A stretch of DNA of 64,000 nucleotides from Patiria pectinifera (Eukaryota > Echinodermata > Asteroidea > Valvatida > Asterinidae): assembly GCA_029964075.1 (NCBI GenBank), contig CM057135.1, forward strand, positions 31,113,366 to 31,177,365, read 5' to 3'. A program made the position numbers and the translations under genes. The notes under the pieces were generated by a model that was not told the DNA's origin, did no database searches, and saw nothing but the letters and a program-made list of their open reading frames with translations. Below, one piece after another: positions 47,601 to 59,517 of this stretch. Position 1 is the first letter of the stretch. Each line of letters starts with the position of its first letter.

Positions 47601-50600
47601 GATGGAAGCAAGTTTATCAATCAACCAAAACCAAACTTAGGATTAGACAATAATAGACAAATTTATTCCTGAAAATAGATTTTGAATCCTGGCCTGTTTC
47701 TAAAAAATCCTTCCACCCTCACCTTGATTTCTATAGAAAGTACCACCTTCTTTTGTTGAACCCTGAAGTCCATAACCTATCATAACCCATGAAAAGGCAG
47801 GGTACACTGGATTTCCAAGTTAAGCAATTATCAAAGGTACAAAGCATAACAAAAAGTGACCTCAACAATTGACGAAGCCAGAAGCAACCTTGTTGGTCAA
47901 AGTTACACAGCTCAAGGCAAGTGCCGATTAGTAAAAACAGCAACTTCCAGCCAAATAAACAACTTTTTTTTTCATTTTTAGTTTACGACTTCAGGTGTCC
48001 CATGAGGAAAGGTCTGGTGATTTATGAATGGACAGGGTGTAAATGGAACAGAGGAGTTTTATATTTCTAAGGTTATGAGAATAATGCCTTTGGACCAGAA
48101 ACTTTCACTTTTTTCTTGTGAAGTAAAAAACCTTAATTATACTTAGCCCTTCATGTACCGAAACACTCCATAATTTCATCTTCAAGGTGCAAATCTGGAC
48201 ACAAGATGGATGTTTTGTACAGTGTTGCAGGTGTGCAATAGTGGGTTGTGTCCAGAAGATCAGATGTTGGAACTTTATCGAAGACCCCAAACAAAAATAA
48301 GTTGGCTACAGCTCATGGATGCAAATGAATCCCCTTCCTATACACGCTGGTGATGCTGTTAGCTGTAGTGAAATATTTTAAGATGTGGCCTGTGGTTTGG
48401 GCATTATTCTAATCCTACCTTGACTTTTGTCTGTTGTCTTGCCAGCAGCGGTGACTGAGCTAAGTCAAGACTCTCTCGTCTCTCTTTCCGTCTCGTTGAA
48501 TGATAACGTTTCAGAGCGTGCTCATTGCCGATGCATTTCTCCAATGGGATGCCAAAGACTAACGGATTAGAAGATTCTGAGACAGAAACAGAGACTGCAA
48601 TTATGAGGTCTGTCCATATTATGGCCGGCCCTATTGTAATCAAAATGCAATAAATGCTATCATGTAAAGGTACGACACAGCAAAAGGTACCTGTGAATTT
48701 ACAGTACGCCAGGTTGAGTTCTATTAGAACTCAACCTATAATGTTTAGTGATATAGACTACATCACTAATCATTATACTATGCTTCTGTGCATTCAGTCC
48801 CTTACACGTTGTTAAGTTAGTATGTCAGATTTGAGGTTGCATTTTTTTTCTGTACATTACCTTTTCCTTCTTTTCCGAAATCTTTCAAGCTATCCAGGAC
48901 ACTGTTATTCCTATGCCTCCCTCTCAGGAAACTCCCTTTCTTTGGCCGTTTGGTTAGAGGATCTGGAAAGAAAAGAAGAAATATCTTAGTCAACCAAAAT
49001 GCTACTGAATTGCAACAACTTCCATCAAAAACTTGCTTTCTTAAAATACTAAGAAATACAACTATATGAAGACATATCTCTTGCTTCACTCCCATGTGCA
49101 ACATTTTCCTTGAAACAAGAATCACTTTCTTTAAGAAATGCAAAAGGATTTGTTATTTGTCAGTCACATCATGGAGTTGAGAACCCCCCCTTTTTTTTTT
49201 TTAAATAGGGTTGGGGGGAAGGGTACTATATACTGCACTGCTTAAAATGGTATTCTTAAAAAAATTCTTGAAATCTTCACTTCCCAGATTTGTTTCTAGG
49301 CATTGAGACAAGAAAATATTCCTTGAAACAAGAAGTATGGTCTTATATTCAGAAATGTAAGAAAATCATTGTTAGCAGTGTTGGGAGAATAGGTGATGTC
49401 TCATACTCCCTAGAACTGCTCATGATGCCAAATTAAAGTCAGTATAACTCCTGAATATAAAGTGGAAATACAAATTGCACCATTGGCTTCACAATGACAG
49501 CAGTGGTTCTGTTAAAGTCTTTTCCTATGGCAATTTATGATGCTGCAAGTGAATGGTGTGTACCTGTGAGTTTTTGACAGGCAAAAGTGGCCAATGACAC
49601 TTGCTCCCTAAGGCTGAGTGAAAGACATAGTGAGACTCCAGCAATGTAGGGCAAAAGGAAATAGTGTCACTGGCCAGAACACTGTGTTAAATGTATAGCT
49701 TTGAACTCTCAAATATCAACTAGTGTGGTTAGCAATTGTCCTGAGGCTGCGGGAAGTTTCACTTCATCTTGAGGAATTACACAATTTATGACCCTGAACC
49801 ACTTCCAATTTTGATGACTTGAAATGGAGTAACTAGAACAAAATGGAGTGAATGAGGGATTCATAGTAACAGATTACGAGAATTAAGTTGAGGGTACTAG
49901 TATATGAAAAGAACCACTGGAACTAAAGAATGTTTGCCTCTAGCTCTAGAGGGGATGGAAATGAAATCATTAAAAAAAATCAGAACACACAAATCTCATA
50001 GGACAGGGGGAGGTAAGTTAATACGTGCCATGTGCCCCAGGGGCAGATGATCTATTGATGAGTTCAGGTAATATTGTACTTTGGTTCTCTGAATTACTGG
50101 AAAAAAATCTATTGCTAATTAGTTCCTAAGTAGGTCTCAATTGAGTGACTGTATCACATGACCACCACATGGACTTCAGCCTAAATAACCTGAACAGGTT
50201 GAATTCATGGAACCCCTGACATACTAATTACAGATTTACATCACCAACATATTGTGCAATTTCATCCATTATTCTGTGGATATCGGCCATAAATTACCAT
50301 GGAAATGAACACGTCAGCATGCCAGGTGTAAAACGTTATTGAGTTCCGATTTTCCTAATCAGCACAAACGGCATCTTCTAACAGGACATAATTACAAGTT
50401 TGAACTGATTCAAATTACTTTATGTGTGCACAAGTCCTTTCTCTACAGTTTTTCCACAGAGTCAAGATAATTTCTGTTAGCACAAACACCTTTGTATGTG
50501 CATGTACATGTAGTTCCGATAAGAATACCGGTACATTAGTAACTCAACTAACAACACGCCCTGTTTGTTTTCAGTGAAATAAATCCCTCCTTTGGGTTCT

Positions 50601-53600
50601 CATCTTGACAAACTCCTGATGCAGATCAGCTGAGTCAACCCTCCATTAAATTAACTCACCGATGCAGAATTCCTCGCACAAGAAAGTCAACTTCTTCAAA
50701 TTACAAACATCTCCACCCCCTTCAACAAAACCCTTCAAGCTGGTCGTTCTTCTATTACCAGTAAGTCATCATGTTACACCATAGCCAAAGGCACAGAAAA
50801 CATAACGGAATATAATCAGGGATGGATACATCATTGGAATGTCTGGAAACAGAATATGGGGGCCACCAACTGGCCAAACCACCTTACTTTCGGTTATTTC
50901 TCCCTAGGGCTTGGGGAATATTAGCAGGTAGCCAACATTACTAATGGGGCAATTTCCAGGACAAATTAGGGCCAATTTGGTTTGGGTTCTGGCTCACTTG
51001 GAGTAATTGTAGCGTTGATGCAAAAACATGCTGGGAAAATCCCTCGGGAAAATGTCAATTACGATTCTGGGAATGGATAAACCTTCTGAGTGTCCATTAC
51101 GCATTTTAAGCCAGACTTGAAACGCCACCGTATATTTCATCAATGGCTGGCTTTATTTTAATTTTTGTAATTAACAATCAACAAAGGCCCAATTTTACGG
51201 TTGTGCACAAATATATATAATTTTCGGCATTGCAGAGCAAGGACAATGCTTTTAACTGAGCTAGAGAGCAAATTATAATAGTTCTTTATGCCTGTGCACA
51301 GCTGTAAGTTATATACTGCAAGGTACTCTGCCAGTGCCACGTAATGAATAGGCCTAATTCAAAAGCACATCTAATTTCCTGGATTTTGGATTTACAATGT
51401 ATAGAATTAAAATGAAGTTTGAACAATGTACTTTAAGAGTGCATAGGCCTACATTAATAATTGATAATAGACAAAAATACTAGTGTCTGGCATAAGTGAG
51501 TTATTTACAAAGAAATTGGTTTTGTTAATTCCAAATCAAAGGATTGTTGATGTTCTTCCCATGGCAGCAATCAGGGTTTAATACTGTTGATTATTTCTCA
51601 ATAAAATTCCAAATTTGAGATCGAACAACAATTAACAGGTGCTACCGGTGCAACTTGATGAGAAAGCACTACTGCCCCACTGACTGTTTATTGACTGGAT
51701 GCACTGATCAGCACTAACATTATGACACTGCTTGTTATGGGATCCCATTCCAAACTCAACCCAAAGCACCGTTAATAATTTCATTTTGTTGGTTTTTTCC
51801 CCCTTGGTCTCGGCTTTAGATTGCACTTTTTGGGTGGTGATCATGCATTGACTTCTTGATTGCACTTTTTCACAGCCGAGATCAATAACCGAGCAGGTAC
51901 AATCAGACGAGTGCCCGCTGTTCACTCTATGGTAGGAATTCCTATGAACTTCAATGTCCTGTTTAAGTACTGTATTTGGTTCTTTTCCCAGCTTTGTCAG
52001 CACTATGGTAACACAATATACTGCCAAGTTTAAACTTTCTAAAGAGCTAGTCCTTTTCCATTTAAGGAAAAATGATAATTGCTATTTTGAATCGGTTTGA
52101 CAAAACAGAAGTCTGTTGAAATGAAAAAATATTTGAGATATAGCGTTTGTGTTGTGGACCATAGTTTTTGAACATTTCATAGCCAATTAATTATTCAAAA
52201 TCTGACAATCATCTCCCAGCCCAATCCCAGATATTATTCATTCGTGACCATCTTTCTCCCATTCTGCCTAACACCTACATGCTTCAAACATGAAGGTGTG
52301 ACTATCACACCCTAAACCGACGTGGAAGGAATTTCTAGAATCAAAATGACTGTTTCCTGGACAGCTACCGAGAGTGTTGTGCACAGGATTACAAGGTGAA
52401 GTCTGATGTGTGTCAATGCAAAGCAGTTTACATCAGAACTGACTCTGTAAAGGCGAGATGCTGACATTAAGTGAGAACATTTCCTCAATGTTGTTTTTCA
52501 TTGTGTGTCTTCCTCATTCCTCTATGCCGATAATCAGCAGGTACACTTAAACTTTGCTAAAATTGGACTATAGTCTAGTCAACTTCTGGGGACCATCCCC
52601 AAAACAGTTGGTCAAGGTACAGAGTGTGTGAGGAGCCAGGATCATGGGGTTCATGACGAGGTTCTTTTACGGTACAGCTAGGGACAGATCAACCACTGAT
52701 TACTGCAACTATTAATAATCCTTGATGAACCCAGCTGAGGCTGCATGTAACAGCACTCACTGAATGCTTTGATTTGTGCCCATTTGGTTGGCGTTTGGTC
52801 AGACACACTACACTGTTCATGTTCCAGTATGTGAACCATATTGTCAAAGCGGCCCCATGACTACTCCCTTGACGATGAGCATCGCGCACACGACACTTCC
52901 TACAGATACACAAAAATCTTATTATCTAGGCAGAGACTTGCTCTTCTCCTTAAGCATTCTAGCAACCATAAAGGGTAAGGCAGCAGTTACCATGGCAACC
53001 ACATAAGGATGAGCTTTATTCGCCATCCATATGACACTGTGATAACAATGAATACTGAGAAACTTCCCTTGCTAGATGAAACACAAATCTCTAATAATAC
53101 TCTGAGAAGGCAGATGGTCCCGCAGTGAGACTGATCAGATTGCATGGAGCTCACATGATATAAATGGACCAGCCATCGGCAGAATCAGTCTCGATTGACT
53201 GCAGAATTATTGTCCACTCATCCTAAATCAAACACAGCCAAGCTTTTATGGTAATGGCATCGATTTGGTGAAGGAGGCAAATTGATTTCCTGCCATAAAT
53301 CAACGGTGGAGTCTGCTGCTTACTGCCGAGTAAAGTGGAACACAGTTTTCAAAAAGCAGTGAATTTTAACAGGTCCATTGTGCACAACACATTGTACTCA
53401 TTTTTTTTTCTTTTGAAATAAATACATTAAATTTTGTTGGTGTACAAAAATCAACACCCATGTACAAGTTTTTTTTTTTTGGTCAGTAACTGTAATGATA
53501 CAAAAGATGGAGAAATTGATGTTTTCAAAGACCAGTGATTTCTTAGAAATAATCTAAGACTTTATTTTCCATCCTTATAACGTCAAAAGGCCACACGTCA

Positions 53601-56600
53601 ATTGTAAACACTATAACGTCCATGATTACCTTTTTTGAGGGTCCTAACCTTCTTTCTGTCATTTTACAAGTGCTGTGAATAGCGAAGATATATAACTGTT
53701 AGAGCATAGAAGCGACTACCGAATGCAAAAGTAATTGCCTATTCATGTCTCCTTTTAATCCTCCAACAGAATTCTCCTGGCAGCAGGTTTAATCATCAAA
53801 GCAAGAAAGTCGGAGTCTAACTTCAATCTACCATTACCTTGTCTCTGAATAGACTCTCAACTCAGCGATTTAAGTCCTCACAATTACATGATCATTCCAC
53901 AGTAAGCGACAAAACCGTCTATTATCGGGACACAATGCTGAGCCAGCTCTACGATTGTCGGGGATTGTGAGGGTTAATGGTCTTCATCATCATCAATCAT
54001 GCAACGGAGAGGAAATAGCATTCAGGGAACTAGGAAGATTCAATCTTAGATTTATTCCTCTGTGAATACTTCCAGATTTTGTCTTTAAGACAGTCTAAAG
54101 ACTTTAAGCAAGTGGTCTATTTATAGAGGAGCTTGTTTACTCCAGAGGTTGTACATAAAGAATAAAAATCGTCTCATCATTTTGACTGATTTTTTTTTCA
54201 ATACGTTGAGAGCCAACCAAACAAAATGGCAGTAGATTCTTATCTTGGGATTGGATTGATTAACAATGGGATGATCAGAAATGAAACAGAAGGGGAAAAT
54301 GCTTTGATTTCAAGTAAAAATAGTGAACAAAATGGCAAACATAATTTGACATGAAAAACACATTTTGAAAGTATGAAAAGGAAGCATTAAAGGGAACTTT
54401 ACATGTATGGAGATATTATAATGGTGAATAAAAGGGAGTACAATGCATTAAACAGCTGAGTCTACATTTAATACGCTCGTATTCCGCCTCATCGCTTACT
54501 CACCGTTTCTAAATTTATGCCATGTTAGCAGCGAGGGAAGCACTCCCCATTGAGAGATCAATCCAAATCGTATTTACCTCATCCACAATCAACTACAAGT
54601 AGCCAACGACAGGCCAGGGACTTGAGACTCAACTCTCCTCCTGCCACTGGGAGAAGGAAAATGCCAAGGCCTCTCCAGCCCTGGCCCCAACGATGCGAAG
54701 ACAACAACAAGGAGAGATGTAAGGAATGATGTAATACATGGGATGAGAGATCTCCCATTCACTGCTTGAACCAAACACTCCCATATTGAGTCAGAGAAGT
54801 GGAAAACCATCGGATGATTGGAGTGATAAACATCAGAGTGGCCCACTAGAAAGTGTCAGGTAGCACCCTGTGAATTGCTGATTTGGAGAGGGCAAAGATA
54901 CCATGGGCTGACAACAACAAGTATAATTTGGAATGATTTTTTTGTGTGGCAAAAAACGACATTTTTTTTATCAAAATGATTTGAGTTTGGTTGATGAAAA
55001 TATAAAGACATGTAGATGATGTAAACGACATACAGATGATGTAAAATATTTTTTGTTCCACACACCACCTATTTTGTAGTAATTTGACAGAATTTCCCAC
55101 AAATTTTTGGCTTCTGGCCGATGTCATCATCATCATTGGTCGAGAAAAAAAGGAAAGAAAAAAAAAGAAAAAAAAAAGAAAAAAAGGAAAGAAAAAGAGG
55201 TGTGAAGTCATATTTGCTTTTAATTTAATACACATTTAACAATATGGGTGTCTGCAGGGGTGTCTGCAGGGGTGGGGTGGGCAAATGGCCTGTCCACTCT
55301 TGAACAAATGATAAATTGACAATATGCTAGAGAAAGGTACAAGGAGTTTTTGGGAAAATGTGCTTCCCCCCCCCAGAAGAAATCCCAGCGCGTTCATGCT
55401 GTCAGGTTTTCCATTTTCACAACGAGGTTTTCACATGAGTTTTGTCTGTCTGTTGTTATCTGGCTGATGTGAATTTTGATATTAGATTATGAAATTCACT
55501 GAAACAGACTTTCCAAGACCTTGTGATAAAAAAAGCTATAAAAGATGGAATCTCTATCTCCCTTTTTGCATCTTATGTCTTTCAATGAACACAAAAACAC
55601 AGTGTCTTGGTATCACACAGCTTCTGATAAAATGGTCTCTCACAGCGCACGCAAACCCTCCCAGACATATTTGACATGAGACCTCCTTAATGGATTTAGG
55701 CACTTGACGTTAATTAACCCAGACCAGAGCACAAGGCGGATGGGTCCTCTACACAGCATCTCAGCACCTGTTCAGGAATATTAACGAGTGAGTGTTAGAG
55801 AGTAGAGGGTGTGTAGTATCCGTATCAAACGCTGACATTATATGGGGGCCTGTTGACATGGGTTGGTATGGAAATAATGAGGCTATAGATTGAGGTCTGA
55901 TGACTTCTGACGATCTTACACATATGTTAAATACTTGTTGGAATAGGAAATGACAGCTTACTGGTTTGACGAAGGAGCATCTCCAGGATATACCACAATA
56001 CACAAGCCTTTAAAATAATTGCAGCCTCCTAACAAACAAAAAAATATATAAAACAACAACTATATCTAGTGCTTTGAATGTCTTTCATTGACTACACGAT
56101 ATAAAGTAAATGCACTTCTTTGTTTTTTCCCCTCTTTTTCTTTTTGCATTTTATACAGATTGGTTTAACTTGCTCTCATCTGGGTTTGATCAAATTCAAA
56201 ATCAGGATAACTTTTTAGGATAAATTTGTAATACCTCCAGCTAAAACTCCATATGGAGTATTTAGGAGGAATACTATCCAAGATCCAACATCTAATTCCA
56301 TCGAAGATGATTGTATTCTAAGGCTGATAATGGCAGAACCCATGGACACCCTACACATATACAGCAAGCATTTGATTGGCAGGTATATTTACTTTATAAA
56401 TAACCACGGGAGGTAATAAGAAAAAAATGAACTTTTAGCGGGACAGGCAACTGTAATTACACAACAAGAATGAGACACATGGAGATGTCTCAGAATTACA
56501 TGATACCGTACCTACGGTAGTTGTAAGTATTGACTGCAGTGGTAATGTGTGATAATAACCATCGCACACTATAAATTACCACCATGATTTTACCCGCAGT

Positions 56601-59426
56601 CACAATTCACTGACAATAACAACGTTCTGGTCTGGACTCGCTACGATATTCCAACGAGCAGCAAATTTGTTTTTCCTCAGCGTGGCTGCGTATCCCTAGG
56701 GAGAGTTCTACCAGGGCAAGGATGCAGCCAGTACAGCATGCAAGAACCACTTCATCCAATTGTCATTGATCAACTCTCAAGAAAGACTGAGTTCTCTCTC
56801 CTATCTCCTCATGGAAACATTTTGATTGGGGATGCAGGCAGGAACGAGGTGCCCTAGAGATACGACTATATGGAGTCCAGACTTGATTGCTGATTTTCAT
56901 TTAGGACTGGGGGTGGGGGGTGGGGGAGGGGGAGGGGGAGATGAGGATGAAAGAGCAACAATTCTTTTGAGCAATCAGCAAGTACCAAACGTTTGTGATG
57001 GAGAGCACACTAAGGATGCACCAAGAAAACATACTGCGTAAGCACTTATTGAAATCAGGTCGAAAACATCATCCCAAATTCTTAGCAACTCCTTACTTTT
57101 TGAACCCAGTCCAGAGTAAAGCAAGTTATTCAGTAAATTTATGTGAATTCAGTGGTTATGATTATTCAATAACCATTGTTCCTTTACTATCACATCTGGA
57201 AGATTTTTTCCAAATATATTTCTGAAATTGTTCCACTAAGCTTTTTTTCCCAGTACCTGATGTTAGGTGAAGGTCCAAAAGTGGACAGAACAGCAGAAAC
57301 AGAAACAAACTTGACCACTCAGAACCGTACACACTATAACGTCTCTTGAGAAATCAGGCAAAGATTTTATGACATTTCCAGGGAATATTAGTAGACTTAA
57401 GGACTCTCTCAAAGAAAACAAACACATTAAGAGGATATCCATGAGAAAAACTGCCTCCCCAAGAGAAGCATAGCCAGGAAAATTAAAATCAGGATTAATG
57501 CATGCAACTGGATTCCTCGAAACATAATCTTCAGTCACACTAAACTTGAGAATATCTGACAGAGTCGGGGGGGGGGGGGGTTGGTTGTATTCATCGGGAA
57601 AGCGACGGACGGTACGGTGCCTATAAGGTGTTGGCTATGTGTCCATGCTTCCCCTAGTGATTCTATGCAATCACAGTTAATAAGCAACCAATCCTTCTAA
57701 GCGTTCACTGACCTGATGGATCGATACAAACATCTACTTGCAAGATGCTCAGTGATCAAATTATGAGTTTGGTTGCTGTAAGCAATGAGTCAGGATTACT
57801 TGAAATCTCTGTGAACGGACAAAAATTACTAAAAACATGGGAGCACAATCCTTAATATCCCAGGAAAACTAGACAGATTGGGAGCCGAGATGAAATAATT
57901 CAATTGAAAAGAGAACTTGACAGGTGTATTTTACAGCTTAGAGGAACAATCATTGAGTGGCTGTTTGAAGAATCGATCATTCATGTTTTTTCTTCTGAAA
58001 GGTATCTAAGCAACACAATTCCTTGACAAAGATTTTCATTTCAGTAACATTTTTGGTATTTCATAAACACCATGACAACATTCACTTGCGAGACTTTAAA
58101 AAAATGTTTACTGATTGAGCGATTAATACATTTTTTGATGGACAAATGTAAAATAAAAATTCAATCAAAATTATGTACAGTATGAAAACTTCATAAAATT
58201 TGAAAGGAGTTGACTGACATGTTTCATTGCCATGAAGTAAAAAGAACAAAAAAAACCCCCAAAACAGCTAATGCAAATTATGTGAATATTCACGTGCAAT
58301 TCAGTTTTATACATGGAGCCCAAGAGGTTTCAAGGAGGAATGCTTTGTGTAACTGACGTAGGTACATCATTATCATCATAGAACACAAGGAAGATGCTAC
58401 AGTAAGAATTCCCCAATCTCAGCTTGACGATGGTGAATCACGTTCATGGATAGATGCGACATCTTTCGGATTCCCCAAAAGATCTGGTTTATGGAATGCC
58501 TGCTAATGGATGAGCTAAGCTGACTGACTGACTGACGGAATAAGTCCATATTCAATCTCCCTAGCTACTTGTCGATGTCTTCAAGTCGCCTCATCACTCT
58601 AAGACAGCCCATTCTAGACACAGCATCTTGCAAGACTACTGGGATCTTGTGCTCCCAAAATACAACCCGGCTACTCCGCCGTTTCAGCCCCCGCCTAATT
58701 TTAGCATTTTGACTTGCGCCGTGCCATTGTCAATAAATGTCAGGTTCAGTACAGGGTTGTGAACCCGTCTTGACGCGACATGAGGACCCTGGAATTTGAA
58801 GACTGACGTCAGAAATCCAGGTTCTTCATCAAAGTCTGTCCTGTGAGACCACAGGTTGCATGCTGAGTCTTAGTCAGGGCTTGCAGGCACATTTGCTCAT
58901 GGTTTTAAACCGGTGCTGGCAGAAAGTTGGTGCGTTATTGGATTTCATTGGATTGACGATACGGTATTCTTAAAGCCCAGAATTATCACTCTCAGATGCA
59001 AATCTTCCTTGACGCCTTGACTTTATCCTTCAAAGTGTTCAGAAATTATTCTGTGCATGCAGGGGTTGATGACAGTGTAACTGTGGTGATGATGATGATG
59101 ACAAATGTCAGGACTTTAATTCAAAAGATTTTATCCTGGATTTTAATTCAGAGGGGGTGAAATTTAAAGTGATGATTTTAGCCAAAGTTAATTGTGGGGG
59201 ATTTTGTTTTGACGGCGGGGAAAGGTACCGGTAGATCCTCATAGTTTTTGTCCTCATCTTTTGGCATCTTACCTTTAGGTACAATGATTGGTCCAAGATG
59301 CATGTTTTGCAATCTCTGATGAGCAACCTTCTGAAGCTGTCGCCTCTCCAACTCCGATAACTGCATCAACGCTGTTGTCGTCAAGGTAACAGTCCGACCA
59401 CTCACACTGTGCCATCTGCAGTTTCC
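32624..59426 (-). CDS. ARHGAP6: ARHGAP6-like Rho GTPase-activating protein, nine 3' exons (5' exons not found)
   Basis: Exons in transcript order: 59426-59273, 48962-48861, 48576-48419, 42271-42002, 35827-35677, 35434-35283, 34831-34646, 34297-34200, 33617-32624. All are GT-AG and phases match across every junction, giving 754 residues and a stop. The first exon carries WHSVSGRTV and [14 protein letters not shown], typical upstream parts of ARHGAP6; the third has [10 protein letters not shown]. The RhoGAP domain (about residues 190-395 of this part) shows [22 protein letters not shown] (arginine finger Arg218), [24 protein letters not shown] and NLATLFGPN (Asn347). The last exon is a 330-residue Ser/Pro-rich tail ending in ETLV, a class I PDZ ligand. 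Known role of the family: GTP hydrolysis on Rho proteins and actin remodelling. The usual length is nearly 1000 residues, so an N-terminal part is missing and presumably lies beyond 64000. An intronless gene is nested in the intron at 35828-42001. Confidence 0.88.
35990..36140 (-). mobile_element. tRNA-derived SINE-like sequence 1
   Basis: On the minus strand a perfect B box GGTTCGAATCC (plus 36055-36065) lies in a T-arm-like CCCAGGTTCGAATCCCAAC. Upstream, CAGGTTGGTAGAAGC resembles an A box. No A-rich tail or target duplication was defined. Confidence 0.45.
36370..36460 (-). mobile_element. tRNA-derived SINE-like sequence 2
   Basis: On the minus strand CCGGGTTCAAATCTCACCGG resembles a B box in a T-arm (plus 36385-36404), and GAGCAAATGGGTGCACG lies upstream where an A box is expected. 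It is in the same orientation as SINE-like sequence 1, 250 bp away. Confidence 0.45.
38425..40134 (+). CDS. Intronless type II membrane protein with SGNH/GDSL-like domain and C-terminal beta-sandwich-like region
   Basis: One uninterrupted 569-codon frame inside, and antisense to, the ARHGAP6 intron. A short basic N-terminus (RVSMRRT) precedes one membrane anchor (about residues 9-25), so most of the protein should be lumenal. Sequons at Asn143, 290, 350, 419, 464 and 543 agree. Residues 147-340 look like an SGNH fold: [12 protein letters not shown] (block I), [12 protein letters not shown] (block II), [12 protein letters not shown] (block III) and [18 protein letters not shown] (block V). The usual Ser, Asn and Asp-x-x-His positions appear as Ala154, Glu/Asp and Tyr/Ala, so a hydrolase activity is doubtful. 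Residues 420-540 have the WLND and LPGGYAVTV pattern of a jelly-roll module. Start: first ATG; an alternative Met is five codons in. AATAAA follows at 40383. Function unknown. Confidence 0.82.
   Translation: MRVSMRRTTLIVIGVLNGIIIFLNYRAMSDESRQRSKDFIRSRFDYVKNLVHAQGQDDADYAINEQKHKKPLVWSEIEGIHKALPAYEKMRRVLSNLQDYKRYFYREAVYFDINGEMLRYKSVPNVGDSDHLRALFADVLQTNRSLRIGVIGGALSYHNVCLKKSCVYIDIVVDWLKRMLDTKVVLHNAAIGTTSSDYFAWCLKPHLDVDSMDIIIWELSTEDYINRDVYFKRGLTNAGWPQEEITHRILDLPKKPYLMYFNFLSTANIRQRDCVNSEYFSGRHLAKHYNVTSISWCNAICTKLWKPGFTPDDLIYADELLSERAHQQGALFIIHYLRTILEELTVNFLNKTHHDERYIQHLIGLHDDFVRNTYGLNSEPIRTTIKSLNDLNTIIPKFSHIELKDPQCWPISKPQYEHNHSLEVTMNEGWELGYSYNENWYMSTEPNQRITFRINIPQHRQNLNATIAVALITCNYCGQALVWLNDQFGDAKLINGNDKKHKFSVRKMFTGVLPGGYAVTVKNMEERPVKIGAVMMSYEEPRNGTQFIRRNVEQFGGPKMWNKLKGPSL
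40383..40388 (+). promoter_or_regulatory. Polyadenylation signal for the nested SGNH-like gene
   Basis: AATAAA lies about 250 nt after the stop codon at 40134 and before the transposon at 40420. It is the first canonical hexamer after the gene. Confidence 0.5.
40420..41126. mobile_element. Non-autonomous DNA transposon with CAGAGATGCCAC ends
   Basis: CAGAGATGCCAC at 40420-40431 is inverted as GTGGCATCTCCG at 41115-41126 (11 of 12 match), and AAAACCGG-type words occur just inside both ends. Internal frames are short and unrecognised. Flanks show CTAAG/CTTAG but no direct target duplication. The CAG-type ends suggest hAT. Confidence 0.6.
41127..42001. other. ARHGAP6 intron, stretch with nothing recognised
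   Basis: AT-rich intron sequence between the transposon and exon 42002-42271. I see no exon, RNA gene or clear repeat. Confidence 0.5.
43610..43651. promoter_or_regulatory. Pair of perfect CRE palindromes
   Basis: TGACGTCA, the full palindromic CREB/ATF site, occurs at 43610-43617 and again at 43644-43651, with CGTCCGACGTCCGGTCC between. The pair sits in a locally GC-richer, CpG-containing patch of the ARHGAP6 intron. It could be an enhancer or an alternative promoter. Confidence 0.45.
44708..45335. mobile_element. hAT-like non-autonomous element with 8-bp target duplication
   Basis: The exact direct repeat CATTTTAG flanks it (44700-44707 and 45336-45343). The left end is CAGGGCCAGATTAAG and the reverse complement of the right end CAGGCCCAGAATATCC. 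CAGTAGGC and GGCAC words are shared inside both ends. 628 bp with no transposase frame. Confidence 0.85.
48577..48860. other. ARHGAP6 intron with two adjacent tight hairpins
   Basis: A 12-bp perfect stem (AGGTTGAGTTCT / AGAACTCAACCT) with a 3-base loop spans 48711-48737. It is followed by an 8-bp stem (TTAGTGAT / ATCACTAA) at 48745-48769. No element family recognised. Confidence 0.7.
48963..59272. other. Large ARHGAP6 intron (10.3 kb), no gene recognised
   Basis: I see no coding exon with supporting splice sites and family similarity on either strand. Low-complexity runs occur: C/T run near 49187, A-rich run near 55145-55200, G-rich run at 56909-56939 and G run near 57568. Ordinary unique AT-rich intron otherwise. 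Confidence 0.5.
56909..56939 (+). other. G-quadruplex-forming sequence
   Basis: Five runs of at least five G separated by single T or A bases on the plus strand (template strand of ARHGAP6). The sequence pattern fits a very stable G-quadruplex with one-base loops. Confidence 0.6.
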
Positions 59427-59517
59427 CTGTTGGCGACAAAACACAATCTATTCAATACATCTGTTGGGAAATCTTCTGACATAACTTTTTGGGGAGGGAT
59501 TGATCATGATTGTGTAT

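Larger units (their letters stand above)
42272..48418. other. ARHGAP6 intron with two CRE palindromes and a hAT-like element
   Basis: No coding exon recognised on either strand. Two TGACGTCA sites lie at 43610-43617 and 43644-43651 and a 628-bp hAT-like element at 44708-45335. The rest is ordinary AT-rich intron. Confidence 0.5.

Noticed and set aside
51632..52027. Minus-strand 131-codon frame in the ARHGAP6 intron
   Set aside because: No recognisable domain, odd composition and no link by splice phase to the ARHGAP6 exons.
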